Part shown: in pieces, positions 35,054 through 43,308 of the stretch
Layout: each line of letters begins with the position of its first letter
Position numbering within the stretch: the stretch's first letter is position 1
Source of the DNA: Azophilus sp965116165
Lineage (GTDB): Bacteria > Pseudomonadota > Gammaproteobacteria > Pseudomonadales > Azotimanducaceae
Assembly: GCA_965116165.1 (NCBI GenBank)
Contig: OZ220484.1
Coordinates: 2,046,001 to 2,110,000 of the forward strand
Direction of reading: 5' to 3'
Length of the DNA stretch: 64,000 nt
The notes under the pieces: model-generated
The model's input: the letters and a program-made list of their open reading frames with translations, nothing else
Databases searched by the model: none
What the model was told of the DNA's origin: nothing
Translations under genes and position numbers: made by a program

Positions 35054-35212
35054 GTGATCTATACTCTGGATCGGTTGCGAGAAGCTTTGTCCGACCTTTT
35101 CTCCCGTGGGTGTTCTGTCATCGGCCGTCCCGCGGCGATTGACGCAAGGCTGTGGCGTACGTATCGAGCATTTGAGAACAGTGTCAAGCAGCATCTTCGA
35201 TGTCCGCAATGA
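35054..35212 (+). CDS. Short open frame after the PIN-like gene, function unknown
   Basis: GTG 35054, 3 nt after the PIN-like stop, opens 52 codons (MIYTLDRLREALSDLFSRG, later DARLWRTYRAFENSVKQHL). It may be a separate small gene or the displaced tail of a once longer PIN gene. Support is only the spacing and an amphipathic composition. Confidence 0.3.
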   Translation: MIYTLDRLREALSDLFSRGCSVIGRPAAIDARLWRTYRAFENSVKQHLRCPQ

Positions 35213-35311
35213 GACGGCGTGGAACCTGTTAGCGGAAAGAATGGCGGTCGAAAAGGCACGAGGGCATGGCACGGAGGTGTCGAGAGTGGCCGCCGCCGAG
35301 GGACGAAACCG

Positions 35312-38300
35312 GTGAGTTCCGTGCTTGCACATCCTCTATCCGCTGAGTGGAAGGACCGCTTGGACCTATCCAATCGGCAGATCCCGGAACTCTATGAAGA
35401 CCCTGCCGCGGTTGGACGAAGCGCGCATGCGAACGCGATAAGGATGACCTTGGCCGACTTGGGCGCATCGGCGGTGTTTTGTGTTCAGGGCGTGCCGACG
35501 GTCGTGATTGTTGTGCTCGAAGAATATGAACGCGAGCAAGTGACCGCCTTACACGGCGCCCTGTGGAATCAGGGCTTGGCCTCACTCCTACTTGTCCTTT
35601 CCGGCGACACGATACGGGCATTCTCTCTCGTGCGGATTCCGTATAGCGATGATGGCGGGTTCGACAGACGATGCCTAGTCGAGCAGCTTAATGCCGCAAC
35701 TGACGGGCTTGCCGTCAAGGACTTCATCTATGGCGCAGAGTCCGGTCGGCTGTGGGATCTCCATGCTGCTCACTTCAAGCTGAGCGAACGGATTGATCAA
35801 GTATTGCTCGACAACCTCTCGGCGTCTCATGCCGCACTTTGTAGGGACGGATTGTCTGGAGATGCCGCCCAGGCGCTCCTCATCCAGACAATGTTTGTTG
35901 CCTATTTGGAAGATCGGAAAATCGTCGGACCGGAGTATTTCAGGGTCGCCTCCGGCGGTGCCTGCGAGACGTTTCTCGCACTCTTGGAGTCGACAAGCGC
36001 CACAGGGCTGTATCGGCTGTTCGATGCCTTGCGCACCGATTTCAACGGCGACCTGTTCGTGGCTCCGTGTTCATTCGACGCGAAGGGGCCTCAACCGCAG
36101 GTTATCGATGCGCATTTGCAGACTTTGGCGAGGTTTCGAGGCGGACGCGAAGTTATGGGTGGGACCGGTGGCCAACTGCGCTTTTGGGGCTATGACTTCA
36201 AGTACATTCCGATTGAACTCATTAGCGCAGTGTACGACCGTTTCCTAGGTGCTCAGAAGGTGCGGCGTCGAGCGCGCGGCGCGTACTACACGCCGATGTT
36301 CCTTGCCGATACGGTGATTTCGGCATTGTGGAACACCCTGCCCACCAGAACCAAGTCGAAAGGTCGGTTTCTCGACCCGGCATGTGGTTCGGGTGTATTC
36401 CTTGTACGATCTTTCCAACTCTTGTGCGAACACTGGCGCGAGACCCACGGGTCGCGGACGATCCGATGGCGCACTCTGCTCATGATTCTATCCCGACTGC
36501 GCGGATGCGATGTCAACGTTGGCGCGGTCCGGGTTGCGGTTTTCTCGCTGTATGTCGCTCTATTGCAAGAAGTCAACCCGCCAGACATACGGCTTCTTAT
36601 CAAGCGCCGCAAGCTGCTTCCCGAATTGTGGGGCCGCACTCTTCGTGCGCAGGATTTCTTTCGAGCTTCCGAGGCGGAACTACAGGCAGAGGTGATTGTC
36701 GGTAACCCGCCATGGTCGAGCCGTCGCGACGCGAGCCGCAATTTGGTGAGTTGGTGTGAGGAACACCGAGTCCCGATGCCGGGCAAGGAGGATGCATGGG
36801 CGTTCGTATGGAAATCGCTTCGACATCTGGGGGAGGAGCATGGCGTGGTGGGCTTCCTGCTCCCGGCCATGGGATTCCTACACAACCATGCCAAGAACGC
36901 GATTGAGGCTCGATCCCGACTAATTGATGGTGCCCGGATTTTTCGCATCATCAATTTTGCCGATCTGCGATTCCAGCTTTTCGAGGGCGCAGTGCGCCCC
37001 GCGGCCTTGGTGATATTTGGCCACCGGCGGATGGATGCGCCAGGCTACCGCTTCGACTATTGGGTACCGAAAGCGGATCTGAATCTGAAGACAGGACGTG
37101 TGATAACGCTGAGCAGTGTGGATCGAGGTTCGATTACATCGTTCGACGCCAGCCAAGATCCATTCGTGTTCAAGCGACGATTATGGATGAGCGACCCCGA
37201 AGCAAAGTTGTTTCGCTATTTGGCGGCACTTCCAAAGATTGGTTGTTCGGTGAGCGAATATCGAATTGCGCACCAGAGAATGGAGTCGTTCGAGAATCGA
37301 TGGGTTGTAGGGCATGGATTTAAGCCGGTTAGGGAAGATCGACTCGGCGATGACGAGTACCAATACCAACGCAGCGAAATGATCTCGAACATCTCCTATC
37401 TGCCGATCAAGGCGTTCCGGGCTTTGGCCCAGGATACCGGGCGGCTCCGCGCCTTCAATGAGAGGCAGGACGGCTTGGTGCACCGAAGAGGCTTCGAACG
37501 CGGTTTCACAGGCCCCCGTATCCTGATACCGCGCGGGATTAGCACCGCGAGCCATAGGCTTCGTGCCAGCTACCTTGAGGAACCGCTCACATTTGAACAC
37601 ATCATCCTCGCCATTTCCGTGCCCGATGGCGACGCTTACCGTGCGAAACTCCTAACGGCGCTACTGAATAGCAAGCTTCTGTACTGGTTCACCTTTCACG
37701 GCACCGCTTCGTTTGGTTCGGATAGACCCGAAATACAACAAGCCGAACTACTTAGGCTTCCGTTTCCCGCTCCCCGGGATTTCCAACACGTTAGCCGGTC
37801 TTCCGATGCGGCAAGTATGCTTGTTTCACTCATTGACGACGCGATGGCATTAGCGCGAGAGAGTTTCGCATTGAGGGCTGGTTACGATGGATTGTTCGAC
37901 GCACTCGACTCGCGCTGCTACCAATATTTCGGTCTCGGCGAAGAGGAGATCGCCTTGGTCGAGGACTCGGTCGCCAGCGTGATTCCGAGCGTGCAGCCAC
38001 GCGCGGGAAGCATCGTCGACCTGTGGCGGCCGGCCGGGCCGGCTGAGCGAGAAGCCTATGCAAGCATGCTGACCCGCGGCATGGCGCAGTGGTTCAGCGA
38101 CGACACAACTGTTCGCGTTGAGCTTGAGGCACGAAACAATGACCTTGCGCTAGTGCATCTACAGTTGGTGGGGCACCAGGATTGGAAAGCGTACAGAGAA
38201 CGGAATGACGAGGCCGTGGGGGTAGCGCTGGCGCGGCTGGCAGGCCGTATGGATGTACCCCTCCCGGGCAACTTTCAGTTGGTTCCGGATTTCCGCCTAT

Positions 38301-38440
38301 TCATCGACAAGAGTCTCTATCTCGTGAAGCCCCTACAGCGACGATTCTGGTTGAGGTCGGCTGCCATCGCCGATGCGGACGCGATGGCCATGGAGCTGCA
38401 GGACGCTATTCGACTCGGGAACCTCGGCGGCTTTGCTTGA
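35312..38440 (+). CDS. Type II (Eco57I-class) N6-adenine DNA methyltransferase
   Basis: A 1042-residue protein. GAYYTPMFLADTVISAL precedes the AdoMet motif I FLDPACGSGVFLVRSF near residue 355, and the catalytic motif IV is VGNPPWSS. The N-terminal 340 residues resemble the helical N-terminus of Eco57I/type IIG enzymes but I see no PD-(D/E)XK site there. The C-terminal 500 residues are the likely target-recognition region (FEHIILAISV, SKLLYWFTFHGTASFG). GTG 35312 is chosen because GAGGGA lies 8 nt upstream; the frame extends further up without a better start. The stop overlaps the endonuclease ATG as TGATG. The product modifies host DNA and protects it from that enzyme. Confidence 0.85.
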   Translation: MSSVLAHPLSAEWKDRLDLSNRQIPELYEDPAAVGRSAHANAIRMTLADLGASAVFCVQGVPTVVIVVLEEYEREQVTALHGALWNQGLASLLLVLSGDTIRAFSLVRIPYSDDGGFDRRCLVEQLNAATDGLAVKDFIYGAESGRLWDLHAAHFKLSERIDQVLLDNLSASHAALCRDGLSGDAAQALLIQTMFVAYLEDRKIVGPEYFRVASGGACETFLALLESTSATGLYRLFDALRTDFNGDLFVAPCSFDAKGPQPQVIDAHLQTLARFRGGREVMGGTGGQLRFWGYDFKYIPIELISAVYDRFLGAQKVRRRARGAYYTPMFLADTVISALWNTLPTRTKSKGRFLDPACGSGVFLVRSFQLLCEHWRETHGSRTIRWRTLLMILSRLRGCDVNVGAVRVAVFSLYVALLQEVNPPDIRLLIKRRKLLPELWGRTLRAQDFFRASEAELQAEVIVGNPPWSSRRDASRNLVSWCEEHRVPMPGKEDAWAFVWKSLRHLGEEHGVVGFLLPAMGFLHNHAKNAIEARSRLIDGARIFRIINFADLRFQLFEGAVRPAALVIFGHRRMDAPGYRFDYWVPKADLNLKTGRVITLSSVDRGSITSFDASQDPFVFKRRLWMSDPEAKLFRYLAALPKIGCSVSEYRIAHQRMESFENRWVVGHGFKPVREDRLGDDEYQYQRSEMISNISYLPIKAFRALAQDTGRLRAFNERQDGLVHRRGFERGFTGPRILIPRGISTASHRLRASYLEEPLTFEHIILAISVPDGDAYRAKLLTALLNSKLLYWFTFHGTASFGSDRPEIQQAELLRLPFPAPRDFQHVSRSSDAASMLVSLIDDAMALARESFALRAGYDGLFDALDSRCYQYFGLGEEEIALVEDSVASVIPSVQPRAGSIVDLWRPAGPAEREAYASMLTRGMAQWFSDDTTVRVELEARNNDLALVHLQLVGHQDWKAYRERNDEAVGVALARLAGRMDVPLPGNFQLVPDFRLFIDKSLYLVKPLQRRFWLRSAAIADADAMAMELQDAIRLGNLGGFA

Positions 38441-39093
38441 TGCTGGTCGGAGATCCCGCACACTGGATCGCGCGGTTCAGATCTTTGGATGTCCGGTTCC
38501 TGGAGTGCGTTCTCGCCGTCTGGCCGAGATGCGTTGAGTTGCTGTCCGAAAAACCGGATGAGGACACGATCACCATCAACCTAGTCAATATCCTTTCGAG
38601 GGACACCAAGGCCAGACGACTATTTCATCATCTGGCATATCAGCACGAGCCCTTCGGCTACAGCACCGATGGCTGGGCCTACAGCAAGGGCAGGATCGAC
38701 ATGGCATTGCTGTTGGACCAGGAACGGGAGAGGTATTTGGCCTACGAGTGCAAACGCCTGAATGTCGCTCGAAATGGAAAGACAAATTCATTGGCGACGC
38801 CGTATGTACTGGAAGGCATGGTCCGTTTCATCACAGAACAGTACGCGGCCGACCTCCCTGTGGGGTGCATGCTGGGCCATGTGTTGGATGGCAACGTGAA
38901 TGCCGCCCGGAGGAAGGTCCGAGCGGTGATCAGCTCTTATAGCGCCAACATTGGGCTGATGGGAAAGCCGACAAACAGCCAGCCGGTTGGCGCAATTGGA
39001 CGATTTTCCAGTCTCCATTGCCGTCCGTCGAACGCATCGACTATAGAAATCCGGCATGCCCTGCTGCCATTTCCCGCATCTACGGATCAGTAA
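38440..39093 (+). CDS. Putative PD-(D/E)XK restriction endonuclease
   Basis: A 217-residue protein whose ATG overlaps the methylase stop (TGATG). The catalytic core is GRIDMALLLDQERERYLAYECKRLNV: Asp in the first strand and Glu-x-Lys (ECK) in the second, the PD-(D/E)XK pattern. LVNILSRDTKARRLFHHLAY lies upstream and a conserved-looking C-terminus (STIEIRHALLPF) closes it. A small nuclease directly coupled to a methylase argues for a two-gene restriction-modification unit. The recognition site cannot be read from sequence. Confidence 0.75.
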   Translation: MLVGDPAHWIARFRSLDVRFLECVLAVWPRCVELLSEKPDEDTITINLVNILSRDTKARRLFHHLAYQHEPFGYSTDGWAYSKGRIDMALLLDQERERYLAYECKRLNVARNGKTNSLATPYVLEGMVRFITEQYAADLPVGCMLGHVLDGNVNAARRKVRAVISSYSANIGLMGKPTNSQPVGAIGRFSSLHCRPSNASTIEIRHALLPFPASTDQ

Positions 39094-39320
39094 GCCGACC
39101 CTCGGTCTCGAAGAGAAGCTGGCGTGTGATAAGGCTGACTGCGCTATGATCGGGAGGGCAACTTCGATCTCAATGCCACAGTAGAGATTCTGCGGAAGGC
39201 GGAACAGGTTCTCTTGCCTTCGGCAGCAATTCTCGCTAACGATGCTTGATTGTTCGTTTGGATCCGAATCTCGGGCCAAATTGATTATTGGCCGAGTTTT
39301 GATGCCTGACCTCGGCTGGC

Positions 39321-39349
39321 TGGACGCGTCAAGCGCCCTTTGGTATAAA
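39321..39349 (+). promoter_or_regulatory. Probable sigma-70 promoter of rpmB-rpmG
   Basis: TGGACG (39321-39326) and TATAAA (39344-39349) with a 17-bp spacer, the -10 preceded by TGG (extended type). The rpmB start is 27 nt downstream. It separates the core ribosomal operon from the defence island. Confidence 0.55.
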
Positions 39350-39375
39350 CGCGCTCTCATTCTTGGGGCCCCCAC

Positions 39376-39612
39376 ATGTCCAGAGTCTGCCAGGTAACCG
39401 GTAAGCGGCCGATGGTCGGCAACAATGTGAGCCACGCGCACAACAAGACGCGGCGCCGGTTTGCGCCGAATCTGCACTACCACCGCTTTTGGGTGGAGAG
39501 CGAGAATCGCCATGTGCGCCTGCGTGTGTCGTCGAAAGGTATGCGTATCATCGACAGGCTCGGCATTGATTCGGTGCTCGCCGACATTCGAGCGCGCGGC
39601 GAGAAGGTCTGA
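39376..39612 (+). CDS. rpmB: 50S ribosomal protein L28
   Basis: A 78-residue L28, the standard length. MSRVCQVTGKRPMVGNNVSH and AHNKTRRRFAPNLHYHRFWV are the conserved N-terminal half, with KGMRIIDRLGID in the second half. It is followed 60 nt later by rpmG, then mutM, the usual gammaproteobacterial order. It marks the right border of the accessory island. Confidence 0.97.
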   Translation: MSRVCQVTGKRPMVGNNVSHAHNKTRRRFAPNLHYHRFWVESENRHVRLRVSSKGMRIIDRLGIDSVLADIRARGEKV

Positions 39613-39672
39613 GTGGCCCGCACTCATCGGTTTGAGGCGGTGCCTCATTAGCGAACACAGACGGAGCATCCC

Positions 39673-39828
39673 ATGCGCGACAAGATCAAACTCGTATCCT
39701 CCGCCGGAACCGGCCACTATTACACCACGGACAAAAACAAGCGGCGCACGCCGGACAAACTCGAGTTGAAGAAATTCGACCCGGTCATCCGCAAGCATGT
39801 GCTGTACAAGGAAGCCAAAATAAAATAA
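39673..39828 (+). CDS. rpmG: 50S ribosomal protein L33
   Basis: A 51-residue L33 starting at ATG 39673: MRDKIKLVSSAGTGHYYTTD, then KNKRRTPDKLELKKFDP. It has no CxxC zinc knuckles, so it is the zinc-independent form that works under zinc limitation. Co-transcribed with rpmB. Confidence 0.96.
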   Translation: MRDKIKLVSSAGTGHYYTTDKNKRRTPDKLELKKFDPVIRKHVLYKEAKIK

Positions 39829-39904
39829 TACCGTGCCCCGAAGGTCGGGCTGGTGAGCACGTCATAGCGGTATTGCGATAACAGCCCCGCGGGGCACAAA
39901 GCCA

Positions 39905-40714
39905 ATGCCCGAGCTCCCGGAAGTCGAAACCACAAGGCGCGGGCTGCGGCACCGGGTTGTCGGCCGTACCCTAGATTCCTGGGTTGTGCGCAATGCCGCG
40001 ATGCGCTGGCCGGTTGAAATTCCACCCGACCTGCGGGGCGCGAGGCTGGCAGCCCTTGCGCGGCGGGCCAAATACCTTCTTTTCGAATTCCCCGGCGGCA
40101 CCCTGATTGTGCACCTTGGCATGTCCGGTAGCCTGCGCCTCGCGTTACCGGGCACCGCTCCCGGCAAGCATGATCACATCGACCTGAATTTCTCCGGTGA
40201 CCGCACCGTGCGCTTCAACGACCCGCGCCGCTTTGGATCCGTGCTTTGGTGGCGACGCGGTGACCCGGAGCACCGTTTGCTTGCGCATTTGGGGGTCGAG
40301 CCTTTAACCGGTGGTTTGACCGGTGCCTATCTGAAGGAGCAATCCCGGCATCGCAAGGCGCCTGTAAAGAACTTCATCATGGACAGCCGCATCGTTGTCG
40401 GCGTCGGCAACATCTACGCGGTCGAAGCGCTGTTCATGGCAGGCATCCGCCCGACCCGGGCCGCCGGGCGGGTGACGCGCCGAGCCTACGATGCGCTCGC
40501 CGAAGCAATCAAGACGGTGCTGCGCCGATCATTGCGGGAGGGCGGTACCACATTGCGGGACTTCGTCGGCGGCGACGGCCGTCCCGGTTATTTCAAACAG
40601 CGGCTAAACGTTTACGGACGCACCGGTGAGCCATGCCGAACCTGTGCCGCGCCCTTGGTGAACCGACGCCTCGGTGGCCGGAGCACCGTGTTCTGCCGTC
40701 ACTGCCAATCCTAG
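39905..40714 (+). CDS. mutM: Formamidopyrimidine-DNA glycosylase
   Basis: A 269-residue bifunctional glycosylase/AP lyase that removes 8-oxoguanine. The N-terminus is (M)PELPEVETTRRGL with the catalytic Pro and Glu. The H2TH region includes FIMDSRIVVGVGNIYAVEAL and the C-terminal zinc finger is EPCRTCAAPLV then RSTVFCRHCQS. Full length. A 12-bp palindrome GCCCCGCGGGGC lies just upstream of the start. The stop TAG is part of CTAG, the target duplication of the RE3 element that follows at once. Confidence 0.96.
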   Translation: MPELPEVETTRRGLRHRVVGRTLDSWVVRNAAMRWPVEIPPDLRGARLAALARRAKYLLFEFPGGTLIVHLGMSGSLRLALPGTAPGKHDHIDLNFSGDRTVRFNDPRRFGSVLWWRRGDPEHRLLAHLGVEPLTGGLTGAYLKEQSRHRKAPVKNFIMDSRIVVGVGNIYAVEALFMAGIRPTRAAGRVTRRAYDALAEAIKTVLRRSLREGGTTLRDFVGGDGRPGYFKQRLNVYGRTGEPCRTCAAPLVNRRLGGRSTVFCRHCQS

Positions 40715-40859
40715 CAACCTGTCGGACTTAACTGTCCAGAATCCATTAAGATATTGATTTTATTGATATTTAATAAATTCCCCCGCGATGGGCTGAAAAT
40801 AAAATATCAAATAGAATCAATGGGTTATGAAATTTAGCGCCATAAAGTCCGACAGGCTG
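40715..40859 (+). repeat. RE3 miniature inverted-repeat element
   Basis: A 145-bp AT-rich element with terminal inverted repeats CAACCTGTCGGACTT and, on the other side, CAGCCTGTCGGACTT (reverse complement). It is flanked by CTAG on both sides (40711-40714, 40860-40863). The ends resemble the CAGCCTGTTGAAAAA end of the IS half at 4025. Confidence 0.85.
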
Positions 40860-40863
40860 CTAG

Positions 40864-41039
40864 CCTGCCCCATTCGTGAATAAACGACTGCGTCCGTCAA
40901 TAGCAGCGAAATCACCGGGCGTACTCCCGCCGCGTGCTCAACATGCCGTCAAGCACACCCGCGCGCGCTCCTGCTCCGCGCACCCAGTGCTTTCATCACT
41001 CTTGCCGGCCTCGCCACGCTCATTCACGAATCGGTCGGG
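40864..41039 (+). repeat. RE5 miniature inverted-repeat element, copy 1
   Basis: A 176-bp element with terminal repeats CCTGCCCCATTCGTGAAT and CCCGACCGATTCGTGAAT (reverse complement), flanked by CTAG and CTAA. A second copy lies at 49144-49320. Confidence 0.85.
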
Positions 41040-41043
41040 CTAA

Positions 41044-41084
41044 GCCCGCGCCGCAGAGCACCTATGAGCGCGGGCGACCTTTTT
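41044..41084 (+). terminator. Probable rho-independent terminator
   Basis: GCCCGCGC (41044-41051) pairs with GCGCGGGC (41068-41075). After GACC there is a run of five T (41080-41084). It would end transcription from rpmB-rpmG-mutM; read from the other strand it lies beyond the radC stop. Confidence 0.5.
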
Positions 41085-41086
41085 AA

Positions 41087-41186
41087 GGGACTTATATGCA
41101 TGGGTTGACATATCACTATATGTCGAGGATTTAGCGGCTGGAAACCACCGCATGTGGGCTTCGGTCAACCCATCGATATAATTCCC
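41087..41186 (+). repeat. RE1 miniature inverted-repeat element, copy E
   Basis: A 100-bp element starting GGGACTTATATGCATGGGTT. The flanking octamers CTTTTTAA and TTTTATAA match at 6 of 8 positions. The right octamer contains the radC stop codon TAA. Confidence 0.85.
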
Positions 41187-41188
41187 TT

Positions 41189-41893
41189 TTATAACAACCC
41201 CCGCTCGGCCATCGATACCGTGCGCTCCGCCCCGATGACCAGATGGTCGAGCACCCGTACATCGAGTTCCCGGAGAATGCAGACCAGACGTTCGGTCAAT
41301 TCAATATCCGCGACCGACGGCTCGGCGATACCCGATGGGTGATTGTGGGCGAAAATCACCGCCGCGGCATTGCAATACAGCGCCCGTTTGGCGATTTCGC
41401 GTGGATACACATTGGCTCGGTCCACAGAGCCCAGGAACATCTTTTCGAACCTGAGCAGTCGATGGCGGGTGTCCAGGAATAGGCAGGCAAAGACCTCTCG
41501 CTCCAGGCCACCGAATTCCGCGGTGAGGAAGAGCGCCGCATCCTGCGATCCGGCGAATGCGCGCCCGTTTGTCAGTCCGCTGGCCGCGTAGCGCGCGGTG
41601 ATTGGCAGCACCGCCTTCAGGCTCGCCACCTTGGTCGGGCCGAGCCCTTCGTTTTTCAGGAGCATTTGTGACGGCGTATCGAGCACCCCCCGCATTGAGC
41701 CGTATTTCGACAGCAGCCGATGCGCAAGCGCCACGGCGCTGTAGTCGCGGGTGCCGGTGCGTAGTAGTACGGCCAACAACTCCGCGTCTGTAATGCCCCC
41801 GGACTCCGCTGCCAATAATCGCTCCCTCGGGCGTGTCGAAGGCGGCCAGTCGCGGATGGCCTTGCGGTCCGTGCCGTCGCCGCCGCTAGCCAC
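41189..41893 (-). CDS. radC: RadC family JAB/MPN-domain protein
   Basis: Minus-strand protein with AIRDWPPSTRPRERLLA at the N-terminus (helix-hairpin region) and the metal-binding JAMM motif in AAAVIFAHNHPSGIAEPS (H-x-H-P-S-G) with Asp ten residues on (DIELTERL). Actual activity of RadC is unsettled. The start is uncertain: GTG 41893 (GGAAG 8 nt upstream, 234 residues, nearest the usual 222-230) is preferred over ATG 41959, which has no visible ribosome-binding site. The stop TAA lies in the target duplication of RE1 copy E. Confidence 0.9.
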   Translation of the reverse strand: MASGGDGTDRKAIRDWPPSTRPRERLLAAESGGITDAELLAVLLRTGTRDYSAVALAHRLLSKYGSMRGVLDTPSQMLLKNEGLGPTKVASLKAVLPITARYAASGLTNGRAFAGSQDAALFLTAEFGGLEREVFACLFLDTRHRLLRFEKMFLGSVDRANVYPREIAKRALYCNAAAVIFAHNHPSGIAEPSVADIELTERLVCILRELDVRVLDHLVIGAERTVSMAERGLL

Positions 41894-42039
41894 GCCACAT
41901 CTTCCGATAATCGCCCATATCGCCGCCTTAACTTCATCGACCCCATCCCGAGTGCGCATTGTGCTTGGGGGCGCCAATGGCGTCGCTACGCATAACACCC
42001 CAATTCGTGTAGGAAAGTTGCGCCGGTAGGGCGCAGACA

Positions 42040-42510
42040 TCAATGGCGAAGGGCCGCGCTCACCGCTGGGTGCACGAAGTTGCTGATGTCGCCGCCGAGC
42101 GCCGCGATTTCCCGCACTAGGGTCGATGAGATGAACGAACATTCCTTCGAGGTCGGAAGAAAGACGTATTCGATATCCGGGTCCAGCGATCGATTCATCT
42201 CGGCCATTTGGAATTCGTAGTCGAAGTCCGTCACCGTGCGCAGGCCGCGCAGTATGAAGGTGGTGCTTTTGCTGCGCACATAGTCCACGAGCAGCGAGTT
42301 GAATCCCTCGACGGACACCCGGTCGCCGAACTCGGTCAGCACCTGTTCGCAGAGTGCGATGCGGTCGTGCAGGTGTGTCTTCGGGTCTTTTTGCGCGGAG
42401 GTGCCGATTGCCAGCACCACATGGTCGAATAGGTTGAGCGCGCGCTTGACCAGATCGGTGTGCCCATTCGTGATGGGATTGAACGAGCCGGGATAGATGA
42501 CGACAGTCAC
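42040..42510 (-). CDS. coaD: Phosphopantetheine adenylyltransferase
   Basis: A 156-residue PPAT that makes dephospho-CoA from phosphopantetheine and ATP. The nucleotidyltransferase motif is IYPGSFNPITNGHTDLV, and STTFILRGLRTVTDFDYEFQ and the C-terminal KECSFISSTLVREIA (ISSTxVR) follow. The start is GTG 42510, from which the length is normal; the frame runs on upstream for 140 codons with no conservation. With coaBC in the same window, the two last-but-one CoA steps are covered. Confidence 0.94.
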   Translation of the reverse strand: MTVVIYPGSFNPITNGHTDLVKRALNLFDHVVLAIGTSAQKDPKTHLHDRIALCEQVLTEFGDRVSVEGFNSLLVDYVRSKSTTFILRGLRTVTDFDYEFQMAEMNRSLDPDIEYVFLPTSKECSFISSTLVREIAALGGDISNFVHPAVSAALRH

Positions 42511-42939
42511 AGCGAGCAACTCCGGCTTCCGCTTGGCAGCTCGTGGCAGAAGTCCCGCGTCGCACCGAGAGGGGAGCGAGGGGTGGGCGAAAAGCTGCGC
42601 CCGGCTGGCAAGGCGCGAGGAGTGGCAATACTTGAGCGACGGGCAACCGGGATGCGGCGTCGTTCGAATGCGGTGGGACTGTTGCCGCGGGCTGCTGGCC
42701 GAGGCCGGCGCGCCCACTTTTTTTCGCCTCTGTGGCTCAACACGAAATCGCCCACCCCCCACTTGTTGCCGTCGATCCCCAAGGAAAGCGATGGTAGCGG
42801 CAGCCTCGGGATGAGGCAAGGAGGCTGGGCTTGGGACCGGTGCGATTCCCGCTAACCCGGACAGTGTTAACAGGCCCTGTTTTTGAATGGTCCATTTCGC
42901 TCGGTATTTGGATCCAAACGAACAATCACGCATCATTAG
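42511..42939. other. GC-rich non-coding stretch upstream of coaD
   Basis: About 430 bp without a supported gene. Frames on both strands lack family resemblance. It holds a 23-bp sequence (42906-42928, ATTTGGATCCAAACGAACAA and on) whose reverse complement recurs at 39247-39269 with one mismatch. No RNA gene was recognised. Confidence 0.45.
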
Positions 42940-43038
42940 GGAATCTCTGATTAACCCCGTAGTCGGGGCATCCGATTTAATAAAATCAATAGCTTACGAG
43001 TAGTTAAATGCTACTCTATCGAATTGTTCAGAGTTTCC
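42940..43038 (+). repeat. RE2 miniature inverted-repeat element, copy 5
   Basis: A 99-bp element starting GGAATCTCTGATTAACC and ending TTGTTCAGAGTTTCC, flanked by perfect TTAG duplications (42936-42939 and 43039-43042). Confidence 0.9.
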
Positions 43039-43055
43039 TTAGCGGGAACTGCTGG

Positions 43056-43155
43056 GGGAATTATATCGATGGGTTGACCGAAGCCCACATGCGGTAGTTT
43101 CCAGCCGCTAAATCCTTGACATATAGTGATATGTCAACCCATGTATATAAGTCCC
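43056..43155 (-). repeat. RE1 miniature inverted-repeat element, copy F
   Basis: A 100-bp element in reverse orientation, starting GGGAATTATATCGATGGGTT. Flanking octamers do not match, so it is older or was rearranged. An RE2-like scrap (about 43163-43200, containing GATGTCGCGACTGCAGAATT) follows. Confidence 0.82.
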
Positions 43156-43202
43156 ATTCCTTAACTCGGATGTCGCGACTGCAGAATTGATCAGGTGCTC
43201 CT

Positions 43203-43275
43203 CATGGTGTGTCGTTGGCGGGGATTGCTGGGCTGGGGGTGGCGGCTCAGTTTGAATTTTCTGCCCGTGATGGGC
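43203..43275 (+). repeat. Dispersed repeat RE7, copy 2
   Basis: Matches 15772-15840, including GGCTCAGTTTGAATTTTC. It lies 50 bp after an RE1 element and 34 bp beyond the rsmD stop. Confidence 0.5.
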
Positions 43276-43308
43276 TGCGCGAGTCCCGGCTCGTCGGAGT
43301 CCGAAAAG

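Noticed and set aside
41894..42646. Long N-terminal extension of radC overlapping coaD
   Set aside because: The upstream part reads antisense-like sequence through coaD in another frame and has no conservation; RadC is normally about 225 residues.
42511..42936. 140-codon N-terminal extension of coaD
   Set aside because: PPAT is about 160 residues and the conserved start coincides with GTG 42510; the extension is low-complexity GC-rich sequence.
42511..42939. RNase P RNA or another structural RNA in the gap before coaD
   Set aside because: None of the conserved sequence blocks of these RNAs could be found.
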